From: Macrophomina tecta
Lineage: Eukaryota > Ascomycota > Dothideomycetes > Botryosphaeriales > Botryosphaeriaceae
Reading direction: 5' to 3'
Assembly (NCBI GenBank): GCA_024180945.1
Contig: JAKSGN010000036.1
Location: forward strand, 682,001-746,000
Length of the DNA stretch: 64,000 bases
The notes beneath the pieces are model-generated. The model ran no database searches. It had not been told where the DNA came from and was given only the letters and a program-made list of their open reading frames with translations. Positions 22,129-31,813 of this stretch are shown here, one piece after another (positions within the stretch are counted from its first letter, which is position 1; the number at the start of each line of letters is the position of its first letter). Both the position numbers and the translations under genes were made by a program.

Positions 22129-22560
22129 ATAGCTAAGTCTTAAGAATCTATAAATAGACCGGCTAAGTAAGAAGCTTAATAATAAAACGGCTAAATTTAC
22201 TATTACTAAAGTAATCGAATTCTATAGCTATAAGCTAGATATATCTAGTATAGTTTATAATGTCTTTAATATAGATCTTCTTAGACCGGCTAGAACGGAC
22301 TCTCTACTAAGCTAGATTTAAGATAATTACTAGCTACTATCTATTTAAGTAGATAGCTAAGACGAATAGATAGTAGAAGTAATTTTAGATAAATAAATAG
22401 CTAAGAAACTAAAATAATAGTAGTATTAGCTATAGTATTAAGTTAAATAGAAAGACTACATAAGGCCTTTATAGAAGCCTATAACTACTCTTAAGAATAT
22501 AATAGTACTAGATATCTATATAGAGAAAAAAGAAAAGAAAAAATAAGTGGTTTAGCCCGA
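22129..22560 (+). pseudogene. Second element pol C-terminus with chromodomain relic
   Basis: Continues the frame broken at 17832: LSLKNL, NNKTAKFTITKVIEF, VFNIDLLRPARTDS, then a chromodomain-like block with VEVILDK, KDYIRP and LDIYIEK at about 22355-22530. Tryptophan codons have become stops. This tail targets integration of chromoviruses to heterochromatin. Confidence 0.75.
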
Positions 22561-22980
22561 CCGAAACTAGGCTTAATCTAAATAATATTAATTCTTCTTA
22601 TTAACTTATAGAGAATAGTAACTCGTTAAAGTCAGCCCTATAAGATAGCTACTCGTTAGAGTAGCCTAGTACTAGATTACCTAGTCGGGTATTATAGACT
22701 ACTAGATAAAATTTACTAGTACTAGATAATTCTCTTTTTATTAACTAATAGGCCCTTAATTCGATAACTAACTAACTTAATTCTACAGTTTCTAGTTAAC
22801 TCTAAGATATTACTATCTTAACGTAGTTGCACGTAATATATATATTACTAGTTAGCTAAGTTTCTAACTACACTATATAGCTATTATTAAATATTAGAGT
22901 CGCTATTTTACTTTATATATTCCCTTAAATAATAAAAAAGCGACTACCCCAACTAAGAATTAAACTTAGAATAAGCTAAA

Positions 22981-23020
22981 AAGAAAAAAAAAGAAAAAGA
23001 AAAGAAGAAAAAGAAGATAA
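22981..23020 (+). other. Polypurine tract of the second element
   Basis: A run of A and G with only one T, directly before the 3' LTR, the normal site and strand for a plus-sense element. Confidence 0.7.
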
Positions 23021-23260
23021 TATTATAGTCTAAAAGCCTAGTAATAAAGAAAGCCTTAGAGAAACCTTAGCTATAACTAATAAATAGACTTATATCTATA
23101 TAGATATAAGTATTACGTAACTTTACCTAATTTATATATTTAAGTAGACTTTATTTTCTTTTTTCTTTTCTTCTTTCTTCTTCTTCTTTTTTTAAGTTTT
23201 AGCTTCTTATACGTAGTATAATAAATTTTTTAGTAATTATTCTAAGATTAAGCCTTAATA
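23021..23260 (+). repeat. 3' LTR of the second element
   Basis: 240 bp, same ends as 12898-13134. The polypyrimidine tract differs by a few bases in length and composition from the 5' copy. Confidence 0.9.
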
Positions 23261-23265
23261 ATAAT
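23261..23265. repeat. Target-site duplication (ATAAT) of the second element, right
   Basis: Matches 12893-12897. The outer element resumes after it. Confidence 0.85.
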
Positions 23266-26040
23266 CCTCTAGAAAATAACGATAAAGCCTAGAAACTTAA
23301 CGTACTTTATATAAAAGCTATATTTAGACAGTTTTACGTAGAGATTCTAATTATATAATCTTTAAAAAATATATTTAACGTACTTAATATACTAAGACTT
23401 ATCTACTAAGTATATAAGTATATTATCTAAGTATACTACGTAAATTATATCTACTAGGCCTCCTAAGACTTAGTAGATATATAACTAGAAGATTATAGAT
23501 ACGTTAGTTAAGCTAAATAGTATAACTAAATACTTATAATACCTATAACGCGTTTTAAATACTATTTTCTACTTATTATCTTCCTTTATACGGATTTAGT
23601 AATAAGTATTACATAGATCTAGTTTAATAAAAATCTTTACGGTACTTAGGTAGTCTAGTAGCTCGCCTATTAGTAGTATAAAATAGCTATTTTTAATTAT
23701 AACCTTATTTAGGCTTCTATAATCTACGTATAATTATATAGTACCGTCTACCTTAGAAGTAAAGAAAATAGGCACGCCTATAAGCGACTTACTATACCTA
23801 ATCTATCCCCATTCTAAGGCTTTATTAATATATTCTCTAAGAATCTATAGTTTAGATTAAAAGAGTCTATATAGAGGTATTAATAATAGCTTAGAACCTA
23901 TAATAAGATTAATAGTATAATTAAACTTAGTATATTATAGTAGCTTAGTAGCTTATTTATTTAAAAATATATTTAAGTACTTTTTATAAGTATCTAGAAT
24001 CTTATCGCGGATCTTCTTAGCTATTTTAGCTAGTAGTACGTCTACTAAACTAGCGAGTTCTTTATATAGTTTATATACTTTTTAGATACGAGAGTATAGC
24101 TTTTATAAATAGAAGAGAGTTTAGTTAGATAAAAGCTTTTTTAAATTTTAATTACTTCTACTCTACTTCTTATGTGTATTTAGTATACTTTCCGCCCGTG
24201 AGAGAGCTATAAAAGAGTTAAAATTATTTTTTTAACTTTTTAGATTACTCGTAGACGAGAGCTAGTAGTTAAATAGCTAGGGAAAGTAAATAGGCTTTTC
24301 TAGTTTTAAGTTTTAGAATAATTTAGTAACGCTTACTAAATATATATACTCTAGCGAGTTTATACTTTAGTAAAACATTTCTCTTCTAAAATCGATAATT
24401 AGCCCGGTAGTCCCGAGCTAGAATATATTAAGTATAGTATCATAGCCTATAAATAAGCTACTCTAGTAAGATTAGAATTTAGTAGTATATGTAGTGTTCT
24501 CTAAGTTATATATAGTAATCCCTATATAATAAGAGTCGTGTAACGTAATGATAGTATTATTAAGAAGGTAGGTAGATAGCCTAGTACTAGCTTATATATT
24601 TTATAAGATAAGTCGCTCTATATATTTAAGAAATACGAGGTTTAGATTATAACTATAATCTATTAATACTTAAATTTTAGTAGAACTAAATAAGGTTTTT
24701 ATTAAAGCGATAATTTTTATATATTTTAAACTATCTCCCGTTTAAGGCCCTAACCGTAAGAAGAAGAAAAAAGTGATTAAAGCTTTTTTTTTCTAAGTCT
24801 TACTTATCTTTATAGTTTATCTAGTTAGTATAGCCTTTAGCCTACTTTTTATCTATATTTAGGATACTAGATCTATATAAATCGCCTACGTTCTTTAGAA
24901 GAGCTAAAGCTTTAGATTTTTAGTTCTCTTTAGCCTTCTTACTATTTCTAAAACCCTTATAGAAACCGTTACATCCTAGGCTAGAAGTAGTAAAAGAATA
25001 CTTAGTTTTCTATAACTACTATCTATTCTTGCTTTTTTTATAGGGCCTTATTACCTCTAGTATTTATTTAATGTATTAAATTTTAGCTATTAAATTCTCT
25101 TCTACCTATATCCTAGTAAGAAAAAACTAGCGTATAAGCTTTATACATATAAATAGTAAAAGCTAAAAGTAAATTTAGTTAATATAGTAATCTATGTTCT
25201 AAATTTAATACGTAAATTTATTCTCATATGTCTTTATTTAGGCGTAGAATTCTATAAACTTCTAGCCCTCTTTTATTATTATAGTATAATAACTAATAGT
25301 GTTATTAAGGCAGTAAATAATAAAATTATAAATATAATTCTATACTAACGTTTTAAACTTCTACTAGAGTAGTACTAGTTTCTTCTAGTTTATTAGATAT
25401 TTTTAGACGTACTAGAAGAGAATCTTATATTTAAATAGTCTTTTAATAGCCTAGAGAATTCTTCTAAGATAGTTCTTATTCGCTTAGTATACGCTAAAAC
25501 GTATCTCTACTATATTCGTCTATAAGTCGTATAAGCCCTAAGTAAGGCCTTTAAGTTTTAGAGGTAGATTTCTTACGAAGAGGTTAAGTCGCTTTTCGCT
25601 ATTATTTATTCTACTTTTTATATATATTTCGCCTACGTTTAGTATAGAAATAGTAGGTAGTTTACTATTAAGGGCCACTTATAGCTATTATAAAACCTTA
25701 ACGTAGTTAAGACGTTCTAGAAGCTTAGCTTTTAGTATATCTTCTATAGGTGCGCTACGTAAGTATTATAGTTTATTAATAGCTATAGACACCCCTAGTT
25801 CAGCCGCGTCACCTATTAGGTATTTAGCGCCCTAGGTACTTCTATTAATAATTAGCGTTTAATAGTCTTTAGAAGTTAATAAGCCTATTTCTATTTATTC
25901 ATTTTAAGTATTTAAATGGCTTTATTAGTTTCTTATTTCTATTATTATAAAATCGTTCTTTTCGTTAGGATTGTTAGAATCGTTATATATAGCTCTTTAA
26001 GACTGGCTACTTTTTCGAAAGGAATTAAGAAGGATTTAAT
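23266..26040 (-). pseudogene. Outer element gag, protease and RT N-terminal relic
   Basis: On minus, RT reads GVPIFFTSKVDGTI at about 23.73-23.78 kb and VVYLDNILIYLVDKS around 23.39-23.44 kb, then KYVKFLGFIV up to the second-element insertion. The YLDD aspartate has become Asn. Gag should lie at about 24.9-25.95 kb by order. No open frame survives. Confidence 0.8.
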
Positions 26041-26233
26041 TATAAGTAAATAGACTAGTTATAAGTAGAAAGCCTTTAGAAGAGTCGTATATTCTTAGGT
26101 GCGAATCCTTAGTAGTGCAGGATTTACCCCTTGGTGGCGTTATATACTGGGGGCCCGTGCGTAGCACGTGATAAGCACGTGGAACGCACGGTATAAGCAC
26201 CCTAAGGGTATGCCAGGGCCTATTGTCCTGACA
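26041..26233 (-). repeat. LTR of the outer element, right copy (5' LTR in coding sense)
   Basis: 193 bp. From about 26100 to its right end this copy keeps G/C at all sixteen variable positions and still has its terminal CTGACA, while its first 35 bases are mutated at the five positions where the left copy is not. Confidence 0.92.
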
Positions 26234-26238
26234 GAATC
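26234..26238. repeat. Right target-site duplication (GAATC) of the outer element
   Basis: Identical to 8700-8704. Normal-composition host DNA starts directly after it. Confidence 0.9.
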
Positions 26239-27086
26239 AAAGGAGTGGCTAGGGGCTGGAATGGGGGGAAGAGAGTACGGAAGTGAAGGGAAAGGCCGCA
26301 AATTTCCCGTGAGCAGACAGTGGCATATTGATGTCCATCGGCCAAGGCCTCGGTGGCCATGTTCCCACAGACAGCCTATCGCCAGCTTTTGAGGCAGTGC
26401 ATATGCGAAACAACCCCAGTACGCATCTTTACATGCAGCCTCAGTGAAAGCGGTCAAGCTCTCACGCGTTGAGGCGTATAGGATACAGGAGCTGGCCAAT
26501 CAAAATGTTTCAACAGGTTGTGTGGATGCCATTTAGATATGCAGCTTCGTGTAGCCCTCAGGCAGCAGTAATTGGAAATTGTTCCATCTAACCTGGCAAG
26601 ACGCACTGTTTGCCTAAGCCACTCTGGTCGTATTCCAGCGAATAGTGGAGCTGTCCGAAATAGCGAGTGACTTTGGGAATTTTTTTCACACACACTTCTG
26701 CTGTGAGTCTTGATCGACAGGGTGCTGTGTGCGATAGTCGAAGAGTCCTGGTGTCAAGTGAGGGAGCGCGGAAGCGCATCTGAGTTCTTTACAGGATGGT
26801 CCCAATCGGCTCTGTTTTCAAATTACCGCATTACTAAGCCGCATAACATGGTCGATTGCTGCAGAAGCCAAGGCGATGGACATATGGTGCTCAGGGGGCG
26901 CTAATGGTAATTCAAGGTGTAACCCCGGTCGCCTGTAAGGGACTGGCTGGGCGGCTGATCACTCCGGCCGGTGACGCATGCAGGTGCCACGCCCGCGGTG
27001 GGATGTTGGTGGGGAGACTTCGTCGCCGCACTCCACCGGTCCTGGCTGCCAGCACTGCGTACAAAGAGATCCTGCTGCTGTAATCC
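26239..27086. other. Intergenic between the retrotransposon and the coiled-coil gene
   Basis: 848 bp of ordinary base composition with no RIP look. It should contain the promoter of the gene at 27087. Small frames here have no recognisable motif. Confidence 0.5.
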
Positions 27087-28166
27087 ATGCCCGACATCAA
27101 CTCGCTCCCGGGCGCAGTCCCCCAGATGGCCTCAGAAAACCATTCCCCCAGTCCGCACCAGGCCCCGCACTCGCTGGCCGCTGCTGCCGCCATCAATGCC
27201 CACGAAGAGCGCCGCTCCGCCTCGTCCAGCCAGCGCAATTCCACAAGTCGGCGCCGCTCCAGCGTCCGCATGAACCTCAACCTCATGGACCCCAATCTGC
27301 CCATGCCATCCGAGGTGCAAGTGAGCCCGACCCTGCACTCGCACCGCCCATCATGGCCCGCGAGTCCCTCGCACAACCGCGCTCCGAGCTTGGGCGAGAT
27401 CCACCAAGAGCTCGAAAACGAGCAGGAAGCTCAAGTGGTGCGTCAAACCACTCCCCAAAACCGTGCAGAAGCCAGGTCTGACGCCTTATCTGCTTCCAGA
27501 ACCGTTTGTTGCAGATGATCCGCCGCCAGCAGGCAGAAATCGCTTCTCTCCGTGCCCATGACAGCACCCCACCTGCCTCAGGCCCCCGCGAGAGCGCGAT
27601 CGACGATAGCACGCCCTCCTCCGAACGCTCTCTATCTCTACCCCAATCGGCTACCGCGTCTCAATCAAATGTCTCCCAGATTGCCCCGCCACGCGCCCGG
27701 TCGCCGATGCCCGCCGCTGCAGGCCAGGGCAGCCTTTCACGCAACAGCAGCCACCGACAGTCTCGGAATAGCAGCCGGACCGGCAGTCCTGCATTGCGTC
27801 CGACATCCCATCATAGTGAGAGTGGAGACTGGCTTCTCGGCAGCTCGAGCAGCCGAGACGAGAGCGCGTTCTATCAGGCCGAGACACAGAACCTGACACG
27901 GGAGAACCAGATGCTCAAGATGAGGATTCGTGAGCTTGGTAAGCAGGGCCTTTCCGTGGCTCGAAATCCCACTGACTTCAATAGAACGCCAACTCCACGA
28001 GCTAAATCCGAGCTCGCCTCAGGCTCCCGCTATCAGCTCCAACCTCTCTAGCCCTCCTCTTCGGCCGGCAGAAGATGTAGCCACCACCGAGACCGGGACA
28101 ACCACCAACCGCTCCGCTACTGACGATGCCGGAGGTAGCACAACGGCTGCAACGACTGCCTCCTGA
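27087..28166 (+). CDS. Serine-rich coiled-coil protein, 323 aa, function unknown
   Basis: Join of 27087-27437, 27500-27938 and 27985-28166. Intron 1 (62 bp) runs GTGCGT...CCAG and joins EAQV to NRLLQM. Intron 2 (46 bp) runs GTAAGC...AATAG with branch CTGAC, and its removal gives a continuous heptad RIRELERQLHELN; reading through it would break the coil and end early at 28051. The product starts MPDINSLPGAVPQ, has a serine/arginine-rich basic patch (about 43-60), a first predicted coil (about 100-135), a long serine/proline-rich linker, a second coil (about 235-270, NLTRENQMLKM onwards) and a threonine-rich tail. Two short coils separated by disordered sequence suggest an adaptor or scaffold. 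I do not recognise the family. Confidence 0.75.
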
Positions 28167-29269
28167 GCTAACGTGGCGCCGTTTTGACAATCTTAGCTCC
28201 TATTGGTCCCATGTCTCGGTTTTTCGGTTTCCAATTTTTGGGTCTCTTGGCATTCCGTTAGCAAACAGCACGGCGCAGTGTAATTGGGCATCAACGGAAT
28301 CGATGGATTGACGTGCTTCAATAAGCGACTTTAACGGCATGCTCATTTGGGTCAAGTGTGATGCTAAGGAATGTTCCTTTTCGATGACGTGTTATGGTGT
28401 AGTTTGGAGTTTGGGGCGCAGGACAAGGGTGACTACTGGCGGGAGCTAGCCTTATTGTTTTTCCCCTTCCAGCCGTTGCAACTCTTTGCATGTTGGAAAA
28501 GTAACTGCGAAAGCACAGGCATCCTCGGTGGCTGCCTAATGATGATTTACCTTGGGATCAGATCAGGGTTTTCCCGGTGGTTTGAAGAAAGCGCCCTTGT
28601 CAGCCGCCACAAGCGCCATCCTTGAACAAGGTGCAGCATCTGCCACAGCGACGGACGCTCGGGGCTAAGCCTCCCCATGAACTACGCGGCAAAATCGAAT
28701 CGAGAAAATAAAAATCGAAATCTTCTTTCAATCTCTTCGCTTGACTCGTGGGCCTTCATTTTCTGCGATTTATGTTTAGATTGGCAAGATCCACCGGCTG
28801 CGCCGCTCTCCCCATTCCCCCCGGCCGTTCCGCCTGCGGATGGGCCAATACGAATTGCCGCCCGGCTGAGACATCGATATTGCTCTCTCCGCGTGCGCTC
28901 CCGCTTGACATACGAGGGAGGGGACGAAAAAGCCACAAAGCATGCGGGCGGGCGGTGGCGGTTTGACACCGACGCGTCGTGCGCGTCGCTCGTCTACGGA
29001 GCACCTCCTTCCCGCACCGTCGTTCGACCACGCGGGTCTCCCTCCTCCTGTCGTCGTCGCCGTCCCCGTGTTCTTCTGTATCGAGTAATCCTTCCTTTCT
29101 ACGCACTTCGCGCGCTGCGGCAGCCCACATTCTTCCCCCTTCCCATCATCCTCCTGCTCCCTCTTCCCCACCACGGAGATCGCCAACGCGCGTCCGTGCC
29201 TCGTGTTATGCCTTCACCTCCGCTTTACCCCCACCTCGTTCGTTCGTTCCCTATCGCGTGCTCGCGATA

Positions 29270-29290
29270 GGGGGGGGAGGGGGGGGGGGG
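29270..29290. repeat. Guanine run (20 of 21 G)
   Basis: G run broken by a single A at 29278, at the point where the plus strand changes from C/T-rich to G-rich. Further runs follow: C11 at 29515-29525, and T9 then G11 at 29618-29637. Could fold as a G-quadruplex on plus. Confidence 0.7.
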
Positions 29291-30315
29291 CGTGATGGGG
29301 CGGCAGGCACGCTGAGTGAGCGCGGCTAAACGGGGAAAGTCGATGTGCTATACTCCGCCTCCTTTATCAATGGCGCCCGTCGTAGTGTGCACGCCGGGGC
29401 GGGGGCTTTTAATGTCGCTGATCTTATAGCTACGCAACAGCTACCACCACACCGTCACCGGAGCGAGCAAAAGCTACGTAAAGCTAGTTGTTGGTACCCA
29501 ACTGGTTTTCTTTCCCCCCCCCCCCTCCGGATCGTGGCGCGCAGGTGTAGTGTTATCGCGCCGCGAGAGTGTGTGCTGAGGCGTTAGTGTGTAGCTTTTT
29601 TCGTGTTGGAAGAGTGCTTTTTTTTTGGGGGGGGGGGTTGGCGCGGCAGGGGAGAGGAAGAGGGAGAGGGAGGAAAGGTTTACCAGTTCGTGGTAAGAAA
29701 GGTTATAACGGTTTGCCGGTTAAGATGCATACGCGGAACGGTGGCCGAGAGGTTGATGGCGGGTGAAAGCCATGGGTAGGTAGGCGTGCGGGATGCTTGG
29801 GTGCACACCTCACACGTGGTGCGGGAGAGTGAGGATAAAGAGGAGGGAAGAAACACTATTGTTTCAGTTTGTTGGGGGTGGGGCCTGGTTTATGCACGGC
29901 GTGGGAAAAGGGGAGGGTTTGAATCCGGTTCATGGCTGGCTGGCTGGCGTTGCGGCCGGGCGAGAAACGGTCGGTGGCTGACTGATAGGGTCGTGGGTGT
30001 CTGACAGGAAAGTGCTCGCTCGGTACTGGGCATGGCAGATGTGGTTGAGGTGTCGACTCGGTTCGCTTTGTGGCTGCTGTGAGTTGGCCTTCTCGGTGGG
30101 CGCTGGAGAGACTGATCCACTCTTCGATACTGCGATGCTTTTTGTGAAATCAATCTTCGCAATCGGTGTCGCTACATATGCGCTTTCTACCGGATTCGTT
30201 GCATTGCACATTGCACACTGGTCGGAAGTTCTATCCTATATGCTTTGCATAAGACCTGTCCAAATTTGGCAATCATTATCACGTACCGTATTATTATCAG
30301 TTTGTAGCCCTGCAG

Positions 30316-30499
30316 TATAAATCTGTACGTCGAAGGCAACTTTCTACCCCTTTTCACCCCCCTTCAACAGTACGGAGACACAATGTTCGCCTGCGCTTCA
30401 CTTTGCAAAGTCCGCAATCACTTCAAATCCGAGTCGACGCACCCGTCCATGCGAGTCTCGCCTCCCTGGAGCCCCGACCTCATTGCATCGGAGGGCTGA
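30316..30499 (+). other. Promoter-like stretch with a 38-codon ORF
   Basis: TATAAAT at 30316-30322, a pyrimidine-rich stretch at 30333-30366, then an ATG at 30383 in the context GACACAATGTT and a frame to TGA at 30499 (MFACASLCKVRNHFK...). The layout is that of a fungal promoter and start, but the peptide has no recognised motif. It could be the first exon of a spliced gene or the leader of a noncoding transcript. Confidence 0.25.
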
Positions 30500-31564
30500 C
30501 GGGACGGTGAGCGAAGCTTGGACAAGGGGGAGTATCTTCGCCGCTCTGAGAGCGGACGTAGGCTTTGCTTGGAAGGCCGCCCGTCAGTGTTGTTGAGGCA
30601 GGGCGCGAGTGAGCGTGCAGATCTGGGTCACATGGCCTCCACCATAACACATCACATTCCGTCCCGGTGACTGAGCATCACTCGACGAGCGGATGTCAGA
30701 ATGCTGGTGGCGGCGTGGAGACTAACCGTCTGGGGGTTGAGGGTACGGATTCCGGTCCAGACCAACGACTGACGTTAAAGGAGGCCCGAGCATGTCCATC
30801 CAGGTGAGCGCTCAAACTATGTTCTCCGATATGCTTGTGCTTGCTTGGGACGAGCGGTGCAGCAGCCGACATCCGACCAGTATCGTCGCTATCCGGCAGT
30901 GATTATCCCAAGAGGGCTCGCACGAGACGCCCTTATCTGATCGACGTGGTTTCGAAAGGCCTACGCACTTGCATACGCATGAGCCTATCCCGTGGTGCGA
31001 CCGAATCCTTGTCTGATACGGCGTCTGGGAGAAAGTCGGAGGTGCAGTGACCATGTGCAGACGATCGCGCAGTGGCAAGGATCGCGAGCGGTGATAGATG
31101 CGCCGAACACGGCTGTCATGATGGGTTTCGACCGAGCGCGTAAAGCCGGGGAAAAGATCAGCGTGTGGCTATATCATGGATCTCGCCGGAGAGTAAACAG
31201 ACAGATATCCCGCAGTCGTTGGAAATGGTGCACGTTGCGAGGGCTCGGACGTTAGGAGGTGCCATGACTAGTAGAATGAAGCAACATGCTCAACAGTGAC
31301 AGCCTTACAATGCGCATCATCTGTATGGTTTCGCCGGTTGAGCTGAAATTATAAGCAAGGGAGACCCGAGGCCATGACAGAATATTTGTACAGGCCATGA
31401 ATTGCTATCATGAGAGGTGTCTCTATGAATAATGCTAGACCGCTTTCATGATCGTTCTAGAAGCCAGCAAAGAAGAAATGTTCCCGCTTCAATCGAAGTG
31501 TTCATGACTCCACAACACCACTCTCTCCGAGATCAAGATCACCTCGGACGCCCCCTATGAAAGC

Positions 31565-31585
31565 AAAAAAAAAAAAAAAAAAAAA
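31565..31585 (+). repeat. Poly(A) run, 21 bases
   Basis: A21, about 230 bases beyond the stop of the minus-strand SEC62 gene. On the coding strand of SEC62 it is T21. Confidence 0.9.
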
Positions 31586-31813
31586 GGCGACCAATACACA
31601 TGAGAGAAAAATGGGCGGATGCTATCCTTGCCGTTGATCCGAGCCAAAAAGGCCCAAGCTGATCTCCAGATACGTTTATTGGATGATCTACATCGAGGCT
31701 ATTGGATCCACCTGTCACTTTCCTCAAGCACGTGCCGAGGTCGGCCCTGCCTCGCAAACGGAGATTATTAACACACGGAATCAGAAAAAAGGACGCAATA
31801 GACGCCAGAACAT

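Larger units (their letters stand above)
12898..23260 (+). mobile_element. Second Ty3/gypsy retrotransposon, nested in the outer RT region
   Basis: 10,363 bp including the third element; 6.1 kb without it. LTRs of 237 and 240 bp, ATAAT duplications, pol on plus. Order of relic domains: gag with a zinc-knuckle-like segment at about 14.35-14.40 kb, protease at about 14.64-15.0 kb (NTS where DTG is expected), RT at about 15.44-16.1 kb with YIDN at 15738-15749, RNase H at about 16.15-16.55 kb, integrase zinc finger at about 16.9-17.1 kb and core to about 17.6 kb, then a chromodomain-like tail at about 22.35-22.53 kb after the third insertion. A polypurine tract lies before the 3' LTR. The chromodomain places it with chromoviruses. 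Confidence 0.9.
8705..26233 (-). mobile_element. Outer Ty3/gypsy LTR retrotransposon, RIP-mutated, with nested insertions
   Basis: Bounded by 193-bp direct LTRs (8705-8897, 26041-26233) and GAATC duplications. Without the second element and its duplicate target copy it would be about 7.2 kb, a normal size for Ty3/gypsy. Coding sense is minus: reading backwards, the capsid/gag region lies to the right (about 25-26 kb), reverse transcriptase at about 23.3-23.8 kb (GVPIFFTSKVDGTI at about 23.73-23.78 kb, YLDN at 23422-23433), the post-RT motif FLGFTNFYRYFI at about 12.78-12.83 kb, and RNase H plus integrase to the left (about 10.8-12.7 kb). Domain positions other than RT are approximate because stops and replacements are dense. 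A polypurine tract (minus sense; C13 at 8901-8913) abuts the left LTR, confirming direction. On minus, the intact LTR would begin TGTCAGG. Confidence 0.9.
28167..31813. other. 3.6 kb between convergent genes, no protein gene supported
   Basis: About 28.95-29.25 kb is C/T-rich on plus, then at 29270-29290 comes a G run with one A, and about 29.6-30.0 kb is strongly G/A-rich. Further on there is a promoter-like stretch at 30316-30382 (see separate entry) and an A21 run at 31565-31585, close to the SEC62 3' end. Frames of 60-200 codons at 28.7-29.3 kb have shifting low-complexity content and look like chance. Confidence 0.5.

Noticed and set aside
8705..26233. Mitochondrial DNA insertion, centromere core or a giant DNA transposon as explanation of the AT-rich block
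   Set aside because: LTR pairs, target duplications, polypurine tracts and readable gypsy RT and integrase explain it fully. CpG is kept while CpA/TpG is lost, which is the RIP pattern.
27939..28051. Read-through of the second intron of the coiled-coil gene, ending at 28051
   Set aside because: Good GTAAGC donor, CTGAC branch and TAG acceptor; splicing restores a continuous heptad pattern, and read-through breaks it.
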